Assembly: GCA_965223435.1 (NCBI GenBank)
Contig: CBDCWQ010000023.1
Coordinates: 1,488,001 to 1,552,000, forward strand
DNA length: 64,000 nt
Source: CBDCWQ01 sp965223435
GTDB lineage: Bacteria; Myxococcota; Kuafuiibacteriia; Kuafuiibacteriales; Kuafuiibacteriaceae
Direction: 5' to 3'
Made by a program: the position numbers and the translations under genes. Below, piece after piece: positions 1-9,026 of this stretch (its first letter is position 1; every line of letters starts with the position of its first letter). The notes beneath the pieces were generated by a model. It did not search any database. It worked only from the letters and a program-made list of their open reading frames with translations, and was not told where the DNA came from.

Positions 1-2
1 CG

Positions 3-1373
3 CCCGATCGAATCCTGCGCGGTGTTTGCACCGACACGCGAGATGCGCTTGAGGCTCAGTTGTTTGTTGCGTTGTCGGGGACCCGCTACGACGCGCACGA
101 TTTCCTTAAAGAGGCGCTCAAGCGTGGGGCTTCAGGGCTTTTGGTGACGCGGTGCGGTTACGCTCGGGTTCGCGCCGATCTGCCCGACCATCAGTCGTCC
201 TGTTCGGTGATTGAGGTCGAGGACAGCACGTGGGCGCTTGGAGAACTTGCTAGGGCCTACCGGCGCCGGATGGGTACACCGGTACTCGCCATCACTGGCT
301 CGAACGGCAAGACATCGACCAAAGAGATGTTGAGCTCGATTCTTGCTGAATCTCGAACTGTCCTCAAAACAGAGGGCAATCTCAACAACTTGATCGGTGT
401 TCCTCTTACTCTGCTTGGACTCAGCGATCGCCACCAGCTTGCGGTGGTTGAGATGGGAATGAATGAGCCCGGTGAGATTGCCCGCTATTGTGAAATAGCC
501 GAGCCGCGGATGGGTTTGGTGCTCAACGTGGCGCCCGCTCACATTGGGAATTTCGGCTCTTTGGATGCCATCGCGCAGGCGAAGGGTGAACTTTACCGGG
601 GTTTGGACAAAAGCGACGGCTTGGCGGTGGTGAATGCCGACGATGAGCGTGTGGTGAAGGCCGCGCGCGAGTCGGGAGTAGAGCGGGTGCGTACTTTTGG
701 TCTCACCCAAGAAGCCGATGTTCAGCTCTTGCGTAGGGCGCTTGTGGACAAAGGGGGCGCCCAACAAATCTGGTTTGCGGTCGATGGCGAAGAGGCCACG
801 ACCACCGTTCCCATGGGGGCACAAAGCAGTGCACTGAACGCGATAGCTGCGATAGCGGCGGCGACCTGCCGGCTCCAAGGCGAGGTCTTGGCAGGCGTTG
901 CCGACGTGATCTCTGGCTTGCCGAAGACAACAGTCGGTGCGGGTCGCCTGAATGTGGAGATCCTGGGGGACTATATCCTTATCAATGACTGCTACAACGC
1001 CAATTCGAGCTCGATGGCATCGGCTTTTGAATTTGCAAAGGAATATGCGGAACGAAACGGTGGCCGTTTTGTCGCCTTGCTCGGTGAAATGGGCGAACTC
1101 GGGTCGTTTTGTGAGTCAGAGCACCGCCGGGTTGGCGCGGACTTGGTGAAGGCTGGCGCGAAGGTGGTGGCATCTTTTGGGCCCGGTGCGCGCCCCATAT
1201 CGGATCGCGTTCAGGAGGATGGCGTCACGACCGAACACGAAAAAAAGAGCGTAGAGCGGCTTTTGTCTTGGCTGGTCTCAGCGTTAAAAAAGGGCGATGT
1301 CGTTCTCGTGAAGGGATCGCGCAGCTGCCGAATGGAGCGCTTCATTGAGCCGCTCCGAGTAAGGCTGAGCTAA
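3..1373 (+). CDS. murF: UDP-N-acetylmuramoyl-tripeptide--D-alanyl-D-alanine ligase, 5' end cut by window
   Basis: MurF adds D-Ala-D-Ala to UDP-MurNAc-tripeptide in the cytoplasm, the last soluble precursor step. The frame is open from base 3 and already reads a MurF N-terminus (GVCTDTRDALEAQLFVAL), so the true start lies just outside the window and roughly 20-30 residues are missing; the TTG at 60 is not the start. Seen: the ATP-binding loop GSNGKTS near base 294, the NDCYNAN motif near 988 and LGEMGELG near 1080, in the usual Mur ligase order. It is the first visible gene of the dcw cluster, and its TAA overlaps the mraY ATG by one base (TAATG), suggesting translational coupling. Confidence 0.96.
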   Translation, partial: PDRILRGVCTDTRDALEAQLFVALSGTRYDAHDFLKEALKRGASGLLVTRCGYARVRADLPDHQSSCSVIEVEDSTWALGELARAYRRRMGTPVLAITGSNGKTSTKEMLSSILAESRTVLKTEGNLNNLIGVPLTLLGLSDRHQLAVVEMGMNEPGEIARYCEIAEPRMGLVLNVAPAHIGNFGSLDAIAQAKGELYRGLDKSDGLAVVNADDERVVKAARESGVERVRTFGLTQEADVQLLRRALVDKGGAQQIWFAVDGEEATTTVPMGAQSSALNAIAAIAAATCRLQGEVLAGVADVISGLPKTTVGAGRLNVEILGDYILINDCYNANSSSMASAFEFAKEYAERNGGRFVALLGEMGELGSFCESEHRRVGADLVKAGAKVVASFGPGARPISDRVQEDGVTTEHEKKSVERLLSWLVSALKKGDVVLVKGSRSCRMERFIEPLRVRLS

Positions 1374-2458
1374 TGCTCTACGCTCTTCTTTACAAGGAGC
1401 TCGGGATCAATGTGTTCCGGTATCCGTCCACTCGGATTCTTTTGGCGTCTACCTTCGCGCTGCTCCTTTCCATTTGGCTTGGTCCGTTGTTCATTCAATG
1501 GCTGCGCCGTATGGCGATCGGTCAGGAGGTCCGTGACGATGGACCCCAGGATCACAAGGAGCGAAAGCAGGGTACGCCAACCATGGGGGGCACGCTCATT
1601 GTTTTTTGCTCGCTCTTGCCGACGCTTCTTTGGGTCGAGCTATCAAGTCCCTACGTTTGGTTCGTGCTGATCATCTTGATTGGTTATGGTGGGGTGGGCT
1701 TTGTCGATGACTTCCGAAAGGTGGCGCTTCGAAACACCAAGGGACTCTCTGGTCGCTACAAGCTTTTGGGTCAGCTTGTGATCGGCTCCGGTGCCTTGGC
1801 CTTTTTGTTCTGGGCGACGCCCTACGATACGCGACTTTCGTTTCCTTTTTTTAAGCCATCCCTGTTCAGCCCGGACATTGGATTTTTCTATGTTCCCTTT
1901 GCCTTGCTGGTGCTTCTTGGCACCTCCAACGCCGTGAATCTGACCGATGGGCTTGATGGCCTGGCCATCGTGCCTACCGTGATCAGTGGTGCGGTCTTTT
2001 TGGTCTTGGCATACGCCTCGGGCACGGTCTTGTCAGGCTTTAGCCTGGCGGAATATCTTCGCATTCCGCACGTACCGGGCGCGGTGGAATTGGCCGTTTT
2101 TTGCGGTGCTTTGTGTGGTTCAGGGCTTGGCTTTCTCTGGTATAACGCGCACCCCGCCGAGGTGTTCATGGGCGATGTCGGTTCGCTCGCGCTAGGCGGT
2201 GCGCTTGGGGCGCTGGCCATCGTAACCAAAAATGAACTGGTGAGCGCGGTGGTCCACGGGATTTTTCTGGCAGAGGCTCTGTCGGTTATTTTGCAGGTGG
2301 GTTCATACAAGCTCCGCGGCAAGCGTATTTTTAAGATGGCGCCGATTCACCACCACTTTGAGTTGGCTGGATGGCCGGAGCCTAAGGTCATCGTTCGGTT
2401 CTGGATTCTTTCGGTTTTGTTTGCGATGGCGGGGCTCGCCACGCTCAAACTTCGGTAG
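1373..2458 (+). CDS. mraY: phospho-N-acetylmuramoyl-pentapeptide-transferase
   Basis: MraY transfers phospho-MurNAc-pentapeptide to undecaprenyl phosphate to form lipid I in the inner membrane. The 361-residue length is normal for the family. Visible signature motifs are the cytoplasmic loop TPTMGG, the FVDDF acidic pair, NLTDGLDG with its catalytic aspartates, MGDVGS, and the C-terminal triple histidine in PIHHHFE. Hydrophobic stretches alternate along the whole length, as expected for about ten membrane segments. The ATG overlaps the murF stop by one base. It is the second visible gene of the dcw cluster. Confidence 0.97.
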   Translation: MLYALLYKELGINVFRYPSTRILLASTFALLLSIWLGPLFIQWLRRMAIGQEVRDDGPQDHKERKQGTPTMGGTLIVFCSLLPTLLWVELSSPYVWFVLIILIGYGGVGFVDDFRKVALRNTKGLSGRYKLLGQLVIGSGALAFLFWATPYDTRLSFPFFKPSLFSPDIGFFYVPFALLVLLGTSNAVNLTDGLDGLAIVPTVISGAVFLVLAYASGTVLSGFSLAEYLRIPHVPGAVELAVFCGALCGSGLGFLWYNAHPAEVFMGDVGSLALGGALGALAIVTKNELVSAVVHGIFLAEALSVILQVGSYKLRGKRIFKMAPIHHHFELAGWPEPKVIVRFWILSVLFAMAGLATLKLR

Positions 2459-2475
2459 CTTGTGGGGGTTTTAAG

Positions 2476-3987
2476 GTGAGTTGTGTGAGGCCAAAAGACC
2501 GCGATTGTCCGAGCTATCGTCCCTCAGAGCTTGCGGTCAAAAACGCGGGCAAGATTCGGGCGAAATTGATGTCGGGCGAACCGCTTTTAGCCGTCGTGAT
2601 CGGTGCCAAAAAGAGCGGTTTGGCGGCAGGCAAACTCCTCAAAGCCAAAGGTGCCAAGCTTGTTTTTCTGGACGACAACCCGTCGGACCGGCTTCGTGAC
2701 AGTCTCACAAAACACTTTGGGGTTTGTCGATTGGGCCCTATTCAAAGGGCGACACTCAAAAACGCCGAGTTGGTGGTCCTTAGTCCGGGGGTGCCGCCTC
2801 AGCATGACGAACTGCAAGAGGCCATGTCGCGCGGTATTGTGTTTGGCGAGCTCGAGGTCGCCTCATGGTTTGTCGATTGTCCTACTATGGGCATCACCGG
2901 AACGAACGGCAAGTCTACGACCGTTTCGCTGATTGCGCACAGTCATGAGCGGGCGGGGTTGAAGGTATTTGCGGGCGGAAATCTTGGCCGGCCACTCTCT
3001 GAATTGGCGCTGGGAGGCGAAGACGTTCGTCTTGCTATTTTGGAGTTGTCTTCATATCAGTTGGAGTCCGTCGTACGAGCCCGTTTCGATGTGGGGTGCT
3101 GGCTCAATTTGGCGCCGGACCATCTCGAGCGCTACCGTTCCTTGGACAACTACGCGAGGGCCAAAAATCGGCTGGTGGAGTGTCTCACCGAAGGCGGAAT
3201 GGCGGTCCTCAACCGAGAAGACCCCTTTTGCGTCGCAGCGGCGGCGCCATTGTCGAATGTGCGCTGGTTCTCAGGTCGTCAGGGCGCAGGGTCTTTTGGG
3301 GGCGACGGAACGTTTAGGCACAACAATTCCGGCCTCGTAGGGCGCGACAAGAAGGCCGGAGATATCCAACTCGTGAGAAAAAGCGCGGGTTCTTTGGACG
3401 AGCACTACTCGATAGGGAGCCCGGCCCTTTTGGGGGACCACAATGCCGAGAACGCAGCAGCCGCGATAGAATGCTGTCGCGCGCTCGGGCTTGGACCCAA
3501 CATCATTCAAGAGGGGCTCAATTCCTTTGGCGGTTTAGCGCATCGCCTGGAGTTGGTTTCGGACGAAGGAGGTATCCGCTGGTTCAACGATTCTAAAGCG
3601 ACCAACATCGAGTCTGCGCTGGTTGCGCTTCGGGCCGTTTTGGGCCCGAAGATTCTTATCGCCGGCGGCAAAGACAAAGGGGCGCCGTGGTCCCCTTTGG
3701 TCGCGCGGGCAAAAACCGAGGTGAAACGGGTCCTGGCCATCGGGTCTTCTGGGGCCCGCATCGCCAAGCTCTTTGAGGAGGCCGGCTTGCCCGCAAAAGA
3801 TTGTGGCGATCTGGAATCGGCGGTGGCTTCGGCGCGGCAGATGGCGGTTCCGGGAGATTCGGTGCTTTTTTCTCCCGCTTGTGCGTCTTTTGATCAGTTT
3901 CGTGACTTTGAGGCGCGCGGGGACAGATTCCGGGATCTGGTGCTTGCGTCTTCTCGAGGTTCGTTCGACTCGGAGGCAGAGTCTTGA
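2476..3987 (+). CDS. murD: UDP-N-acetylmuramoylalanine--D-glutamate ligase
   Basis: MurD adds D-Glu to UDP-MurNAc-L-Ala in the cytoplasm. The Rossmann-like N-terminus (VVIGAKKSGLAAG), the ATP loop GITGTNGKST and a C-terminal ligase domain (AGGKDKG) are visible. The GTG at 2476 gives 503 residues, about 30 longer than usual at the N-terminus; the ATG at 2569, just before the Rossmann strand, would give a normal-looking protein, but neither start has a strong ribosome binding site. It follows mraY by 17 bases and overlaps ftsW by 4 bases. Confidence 0.95.
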   Translation: MSCVRPKDRDCPSYRPSELAVKNAGKIRAKLMSGEPLLAVVIGAKKSGLAAGKLLKAKGAKLVFLDDNPSDRLRDSLTKHFGVCRLGPIQRATLKNAELVVLSPGVPPQHDELQEAMSRGIVFGELEVASWFVDCPTMGITGTNGKSTTVSLIAHSHERAGLKVFAGGNLGRPLSELALGGEDVRLAILELSSYQLESVVRARFDVGCWLNLAPDHLERYRSLDNYARAKNRLVECLTEGGMAVLNREDPFCVAAAAPLSNVRWFSGRQGAGSFGGDGTFRHNNSGLVGRDKKAGDIQLVRKSAGSLDEHYSIGSPALLGDHNAENAAAAIECCRALGLGPNIIQEGLNSFGGLAHRLELVSDEGGIRWFNDSKATNIESALVALRAVLGPKILIAGGKDKGAPWSPLVARAKTEVKRVLAIGSSGARIAKLFEEAGLPAKDCGDLESAVASARQMAVPGDSVLFSPACASFDQFRDFEARGDRFRDLVLASSRGSFDSEAES

Positions 3988-5228
3988 AACGCGGGTCCTC
4001 ATCGGCCAGGCCGACCTCGATGCCCATGCGAGCGGGGGTGACTTCTTCGGCCATCGTGAGAAACGTAGATCCGTGGATCGCCGGCTCCGCGGTTGCGCTC
4101 CTTGGTTTGGGAACGGTCTTGGTCTATAGCGCCAGCGCGGTGCGGGCCTCGTCTGGTTCAGGGGCCACTTCTTTTTACCTTTGGAGGCACTTGGTTTCGG
4201 TCCTGATGGGGCTGCTTCTTGCCGCCTTGGCCTTGAGAATTCCTACCGATCGTTGGAGCCGGTTTGCTTATCCATTTTTGATGGTGAGTGTGCTCTTGCT
4301 GGGGCTGGTCTATGTTCCTGGTGTGGGTCGGCGCGTGAATGGGGCCGCCCGCTGGATCTCTTTTTCCGGTATCAGTTTTCAGCCTGGTGAGCTCGCGAAG
4401 CTGGCTATCGTTGTATACCTGTCCCATTCGCTGGCAAAAAAGCGTGAGATGGCCAGCACCTTTTCCGTGGGATTTGTTCCCCATGTTCTGGTGACCAGCG
4501 GGGTTGCGGGGTTGATCCTCTTTCAGCCCGATATCGGAACCAGCGGTGTCATTTACGCCACGTTGGGTCTGATGCTTTTTGTGGCGGGCATTCGGATGGG
4601 GTACTTGGTCTTGGCGGTCGTTGCCGCGATACCGGTTGCTTACCACTACGTTTCGACTCGACCTCATGCCTGGGCGCGTATGTTGGTCTTTTTGAATCCG
4701 GAGGCGTACCGCACAAACATCGGATACCAGGTGTGGGAGTCCATCGTGACTTTTGGATCCGGGGGTGTGTGGGGCCTCGGACTGGGAGCCGGTAAACAGA
4801 AGCTTCACTTTCTTCCTGAGTCCCATACGGATTTTATATTTGCGGTCTTAGGTCAGGAGCTCGGGTTTGTTGGTGTCTTGGTCACGCTTTTCTTGTTTGC
4901 AGTGATCGTCGGCCGCGGCATGTGGCTTTCTCAGAGATCGCCGTGCCGCTTTGGGGTGTTTTTGGCGTTTGGAATCTCTGCGTGGATCTCCGTACAAACG
5001 TTGACCAACATGGCCGTGGTTCTCGCGCTGTTGCCGACCAAAGGTTTGACCCTGCCGCTCGTGTCGTACGGTCGGTCTTCATTGGTGGTGTCCATGTTGG
5101 CTGTTGGTATTTTACTTCGCTTGAGTGCAGAGCTGAAAGCTTGCGAGCCTCGAGGCCGCGCGGCGAACAGAGGGCGAAGCCGATTCAGCTTAAGGCCGCG
5201 CATGTTGCGTGTTGAGGGCCGGTCATGA
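3984..5228 (+). CDS. ftsW: probable peptidoglycan glycosyltransferase FtsW (SEDS family)
   Basis: FtsW is the division-specific SEDS glycan polymerase of the inner membrane. The 414-residue protein has about ten hydrophobic segments and the family signatures NGAARWI, QPGELAKLA, LPESHTDFIFAVLGQE and LPTKGLTLP. The TTG start overlaps the murD stop (TTGA) and has a clear GGAGG seven bases upstream, so the rare start is supported; an ATG at 4020 is the alternative. One oddity: the normally invariant SYGGSS loop reads SYGRSS. Its position between murD and murG is the classic dcw order. Confidence 0.95.
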   Translation: MKRGSSSARPTSMPMRAGVTSSAIVRNVDPWIAGSAVALLGLGTVLVYSASAVRASSGSGATSFYLWRHLVSVLMGLLLAALALRIPTDRWSRFAYPFLMVSVLLLGLVYVPGVGRRVNGAARWISFSGISFQPGELAKLAIVVYLSHSLAKKREMASTFSVGFVPHVLVTSGVAGLILFQPDIGTSGVIYATLGLMLFVAGIRMGYLVLAVVAAIPVAYHYVSTRPHAWARMLVFLNPEAYRTNIGYQVWESIVTFGSGGVWGLGLGAGKQKLHFLPESHTDFIFAVLGQELGFVGVLVTLFLFAVIVGRGMWLSQRSPCRFGVFLAFGISAWISVQTLTNMAVVLALLPTKGLTLPLVSYGRSSLVVSMLAVGILLRLSAELKACEPRGRAANRGRSRFSLRPRMLRVEGRS

Positions 5229-6319
5229 AAGTGCTGATCGCGGGCGGAGGGACTGGGGGCCACCTTTATCCAGGCGTGGCGATTGCGGAGGAGATCAGTA
5301 CTCGGCAGCCCGGGAACGAAGTCCTTTTTGTAGGAACGCGGCGAGGTCTAGAGGCCCGCGTGATCCCCGAGTTGGGTTATCCCATTGAATACGTAGAGGT
5401 CTCGGGTCTCAAGGGCAAAAGTGTCAGTAAATTGTTTCGAGGGCTTGCTCGTCTTCCGGCCTCGCTCATTCAGTCAGGCCGGATCATTCGCCGTTTTCGG
5501 CCGGACATCGCGCTCGGTGTTGGGGGGTATGCGTCGGGCCCCGCGATTTTGGCGGCGTGGATGCTTGGTGTGCCCACTGCAGTTTTGGAACAGAATTCCG
5601 TTCCAGGGCTGACCAATCGAATCCTCGGAAAAATAGCCAACGCCGTCTACGTGATGTTTGAGTCTTCGGGGGCCTATTTTCCGCGGCGCAAGGTGCAAGC
5701 ACTTGGCAATCCCATTCGCAAGGCGCTGCTCGACAATTTTTTGCGCTCGAAGATCGAAGATCCAGGCAAAAAGTTTAACGTGCTGGTCTTGGGGGGGTCT
5801 CAAGGCGCGCACACGCTCAACCTACGCATGGTTGAAGCCGCCGCCTACCTGAGTGATATCGGTGATGCGCTTCGTATCATTCACCAAACGGGCCCCGCGG
5901 ACGAAGACCTCGTCAAACGAGGCTATCTCGAGCGAGGAACCGAAGCGGAAGTACACGCGTACATTGAGGACATGAGTGAGACCTACCGCCGCGCAGACTT
6001 GGTGATCTGCCGGGCTGGCGCGAGTACGCTTGCGGAGCTGATGGTCGCCCAAAAGGCTTCGTTGCTTGTTCCATTCCCCTATGCCTCGGACAACCATCAA
6101 GAGCTTAACGCCCGCACCATGGTGGAGGCCGGCGCGTCCCGAATGCTTGTGGAACGCCTGCTGGATGGGCGCAAGCTCGCCGAAGAGGTTGGTCGCTTGT
6201 ACCGAAATAGAGACGAACTTGAGGGCATGGCTCAGGCCGCCAGAAGAGCGGGGCGCCCGGAGGCTGGTCGTGAGATCGTCGACGCGTGTGTGGAGCTCAT
6301 CGAGGAGCGTAAACGGTGA
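5225..6319 (+). CDS. murG: UDP-GlcNAc:undecaprenyl-PP-MurNAc-pentapeptide GlcNAc transferase
   Basis: MurG converts lipid I to lipid II on the cytoplasmic face of the inner membrane. The GT-B glycosyltransferase signatures are present: the N-terminal glycine-rich loop GGGTGGHLYP, the membrane-facing GVGGYASGP stretch, EQNSVPG, VLGGSQGA at the start of the second Rossmann domain, and the donor-binding AGASTLAEL followed by PFPYASDNHQ. The length of 364 residues is normal. The ATG overlaps the ftsW stop (ATGA) and the gene overlaps murC by 4 bases, so coupled translation is likely. Confidence 0.97.
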   Translation: MKVLIAGGGTGGHLYPGVAIAEEISTRQPGNEVLFVGTRRGLEARVIPELGYPIEYVEVSGLKGKSVSKLFRGLARLPASLIQSGRIIRRFRPDIALGVGGYASGPAILAAWMLGVPTAVLEQNSVPGLTNRILGKIANAVYVMFESSGAYFPRRKVQALGNPIRKALLDNFLRSKIEDPGKKFNVLVLGGSQGAHTLNLRMVEAAAYLSDIGDALRIIHQTGPADEDLVKRGYLERGTEAEVHAYIEDMSETYRRADLVICRAGASTLAELMVAQKASLLVPFPYASDNHQELNARTMVEAGASRMLVERLLDGRKLAEEVGRLYRNRDELEGMAQAARRAGRPEAGREIVDACVELIEERKR

Positions 6320-7731
6320 TGCATAGTCAGACCGAACATGTGGGGATGGCGCGGCGCACGCGCCTGGTTCATTTTGTAGGCATTGGAGGTATCGGTATGA
6401 GTGGAATTGCCGAGATCCTCTTGAACCTTGGGTATCGCGTTCAAGGCTCGGATTTGCGAAAGAGCGATACAACCCAGCGGCTTGCTTCTTTGGGGGCCAA
6501 AATCTTTGTGGGGCACGACCAAGGCCATGTGGGGGGGGCCGACGTGGTGGTGACCTCGTCTGCGCTCGCCTCAGACAACGTGGAGGTCGAGGCGGCGCGG
6601 AACCGAAAGATTCCGGTGATAAGACGGGCGGAAATGCTCGCGGAACTGATGCGGCTGAAGTTTGGCATCGCCGTCAGCGGCACCCATGGCAAGACCACCA
6701 CCACGTCCTTGACGGGGGCGCTACTGGCCCATGCTGGGCTCTCCCCAACCATCATCGTGGGCGGAAAAGTCAATCGACTGGGGTCCACGGCGCAGCTTGG
6801 GCGTGGCCCTTACCTGGTCGCGGAGGCTGATGAATCAGACGGTTCCTTTTTACATCTTTTCCCCAGCATTGCGGTCGTGACCAATATCGATGCCGAGCAT
6901 CTGGATCATTACCGTGGGGGGTTGAGGGAGATTCAGCGCGCCTTTTGCGATTTCGTGAACCGAATACCGTTTTACGGTTTGGCGGTGTTGTGTGTGGACC
7001 ACCCTGGCGTCCAGGCGATTGTTCCTGATGTCGAGCGTCGTTTTGTAACCTATGGTTTGAGCGCCCAGGCCGACTACTGCGCGAAGAACCTCGAGTTTAG
7101 CTGTGATGCCATTGATTTTGACCTCGTACGACACGGGGTCCCGGGCGAACGCTTCAGGCTTCCTATGCTTGGCGTGCACAACGTGTTGAATGCGCTCGCG
7201 GCGCTGGCTGTCGCCGATGAATTGGGCGTAGACGACAAAGTGGGCAAAGAGGCGCTTCAGGAGTTTGACGGTGTAGACCGGCGCTTTAGCGTGCGCGGCG
7301 TGGTGTCTGACGTAGTGGTCGTCGACGACTACGGGCATCACCCGGAAGAAATTCGAACCACACTTCGGGGTGCGCGATTGGCGTATCCCAACCGCCGTTT
7401 TGTGGTTGTGTTTCAACCCCATCGGTATACCCGCACGCGCGATCTGTTTGTCGATTTCGCAACAGCGTTTCATGACGCGGATGTCTTGCTGGTGACCCCT
7501 ATTTATCCCGCCGGTGAAGCCGCCATCGACGGTGTGAATCACGATGCGCTTATCGAGGACATTCGAAAACACGGTCACCGGGATGCGCGCCGTTTGGCCG
7601 ACGTCTCTGACGCCGTCGATGCGCTCGCGCAAGAATCGAAGCCTGGAGATCTGGTTATAGCCTTTGGTGCAGGCGATGTCAGCACGGTGGCGTCGACACT
7701 GATTGGTCGTTTGAAGGAGCGGCAGTCGTGA
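6316..7731 (+). CDS. murC: UDP-N-acetylmuramate--L-alanine ligase
   Basis: MurC adds L-Ala to UDP-MurNAc, the first amino acid of the stem peptide. The 471-residue protein shows the N-terminal HFVGIGGIGMSGIAE loop, the ATP-binding SGTHGKTTT and the C-terminal DDYGHHPEEI motif, all diagnostic. The GTG at 6316 overlaps the murG stop by 4 bases and is preceded by a GAGGAG ribosome binding site; an ATG follows immediately at 6319. It is coupled downstream to murB by another 4-base overlap. Confidence 0.97.
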   Translation: MMHSQTEHVGMARRTRLVHFVGIGGIGMSGIAEILLNLGYRVQGSDLRKSDTTQRLASLGAKIFVGHDQGHVGGADVVVTSSALASDNVEVEAARNRKIPVIRRAEMLAELMRLKFGIAVSGTHGKTTTTSLTGALLAHAGLSPTIIVGGKVNRLGSTAQLGRGPYLVAEADESDGSFLHLFPSIAVVTNIDAEHLDHYRGGLREIQRAFCDFVNRIPFYGLAVLCVDHPGVQAIVPDVERRFVTYGLSAQADYCAKNLEFSCDAIDFDLVRHGVPGERFRLPMLGVHNVLNALAALAVADELGVDDKVGKEALQEFDGVDRRFSVRGVVSDVVVVDDYGHHPEEIRTTLRGARLAYPNRRFVVVFQPHRYTRTRDLFVDFATAFHDADVLLVTPIYPAGEAAIDGVNHDALIEDIRKHGHRDARRLADVSDAVDALAQESKPGDLVIAFGAGDVSTVASTLIGRLKERQS

Positions 7732-8673
7732 ACAAAGAAGGTGCTTGGCGCGCTCGGCTCGAAGAGGCTGTAGATGGGGCGGTTGCCTTCGACGTGCCGA
7801 TGGCCAAGCATGTGGCGTTTCGCATTGGAGGCCCTGCCGAGGCTTTGGTGAAGGCAAAAAATGCGACGATTCTACAACGAACTTTAGGCATTGCGAAACA
7901 AGAAGCGGTGCCGGTGACGATTTTGGGGACCGGTTCCAATGTGCTGGTGTCGGATCGCGGGATTTGTGGGGTGACCATCCGGATTGTCGGGGGAGCTTGC
8001 GGACATTCATGTGGGGGCGGTCAATGAGGAGCAGGCGGAGTTCGAAGTGGGTTGCGGCGCGCTCAATGCAAAGCTGGTCGCGATGGCGCTTGGTCTCGGC
8101 TATGTGGGCTTGGAGTTCTTGGCGACGGTGCCCGGTACGCTGGGTGGGGCGTTGATGATGAATGCGGGCGCGCATGGGTCTGAAATCGGATCCTTTGTAC
8201 AATGGGCGAAAGTCTTGACCGGCGTTCTTCAACTCGAGACGCGCTCGAATCATGAATGCGGTTTTGCCTACCGGAACAGCGCTTTTGCCTCTGAGGATAT
8301 ACTGATTTCAGCGAGTCTTGTGTGCTCGGCCGGCGATACCCAAGAAGCGAGGGCAAAACTCAAGGAGATGCGTGCCAAGCGGCGCGCGACTCAGCCTACT
8401 GACCTTCCCAACGCGGGCTCCATTTTCAAAAACCCTGCCGGCGATTTTGCCGCCCGACTGATCGAAGACTGCGGTCTGAAAGGGTTTCGGATAGGGGACG
8501 CAATGGTGTCAAAGCGTCATGCAAACTTTATCGTGAACACCAAAAGCGCCTCAGCGCACGACGTCGTTTTGGTCGCCAAAGAAATGAGGGCGCGGGTCGA
8601 AGAGAAGTTTGGAATTTGTCTCGAGTGGGAGGTCAAACGCATCGGTCAATGGTCGCAAGAGGGGTGCCGGTGA
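7728..8673 (+). CDS. murB: UDP-N-acetylenolpyruvoylglucosamine reductase, reading frame broken by an apparent +1 insertion
   Basis: MurB reduces UDP-GlcNAc-enolpyruvate to UDP-MurNAc using FAD and NADPH. The N-terminal FAD domain (MAKHVAFRIGGPAE, ILGTGSN) lies in one frame and ends at a TGA at 8025-8027. The rest (VPGTLGGALMMNAGAHG, Tyr motif YRNSAF, the catalytic-serine region NAGSIFKNP and the C-terminal LEWEVKRIG) lies in the next frame. Removing one G from the five-G run at 7989-7993 joins them without a gap (IRIVGELADIHVG). The combined length of about 314 residues is normal. The GTG start has AAGGAG upstream and overlaps murC. The enzyme is essential, so the break is probably a sequence error. 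Confidence 0.9.
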
Positions 8674-9026
8674 TGCGTCTTGTGTGTGCACGAAAGGTCC
8701 TACACTGGATCTGGTGTAGGTTTGCGGCTCGCGTCGCTCGTCAAATTTTTTTCGGGAAACATTGTTTTGGCTCTAGTGCCAGGATCCAAAGTGGGATACC
8801 CTCTTCAACGTCAAGACATCGCGGCACAGCGAGTCTGGACTGTCGGGCGAGATCTTTTTGTGATCAAGAGATGTTGGGCACAGCCTTTCAGCGTGTCGGT
8901 GACGACCGCATCCGCGAGAACGCGCTTTCGGCTTGCCTGGGTGAAGGTAAGACAACGGGCGCGTATGACGGTGGGTATGGGGACCTAGGCCTTTTTGATC
9001 TTTCGGTGGGGATGCCTCGATGTTGA
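8673..9026 (+). CDS. uncertain small ORF filling the murB-ftsQ gap
   Basis: An open frame of 117 codons starts at an ATG overlapping the murB stop by one base (TGATG) and runs into the first codons of ftsQ. The coupled start and the absence of any other gene in this 346-base stretch are its only support. The product is rich in Cys, Arg and Ser and shows no recognisable motif, and a competing 102-codon frame (8680-8988) covers the same DNA. In many dcw clusters a ddl gene sits here, but this stretch is far too short for one. An inverted repeat, CCTACAC/GTGTAGG, lies at 8699-8720. I suspect it is leader DNA rather than a gene. Confidence 0.25.
   Translation: MRLVCARKVLHWIWCRFAARVARQIFFGKHCFGSSARIQSGIPSSTSRHRGTASLDCRARSFCDQEMLGTAFQRVGDDRIRENALSACLGEGKTTGAYDGGYGDLGLFDLSVGMPRC

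Noticed and set aside
7728..8673. Programmed +1 frameshifting as the explanation for murB
   Set aside because: There is no stop codon at the likely slip point and no prfB-like site; an extra G in a G run is simpler.
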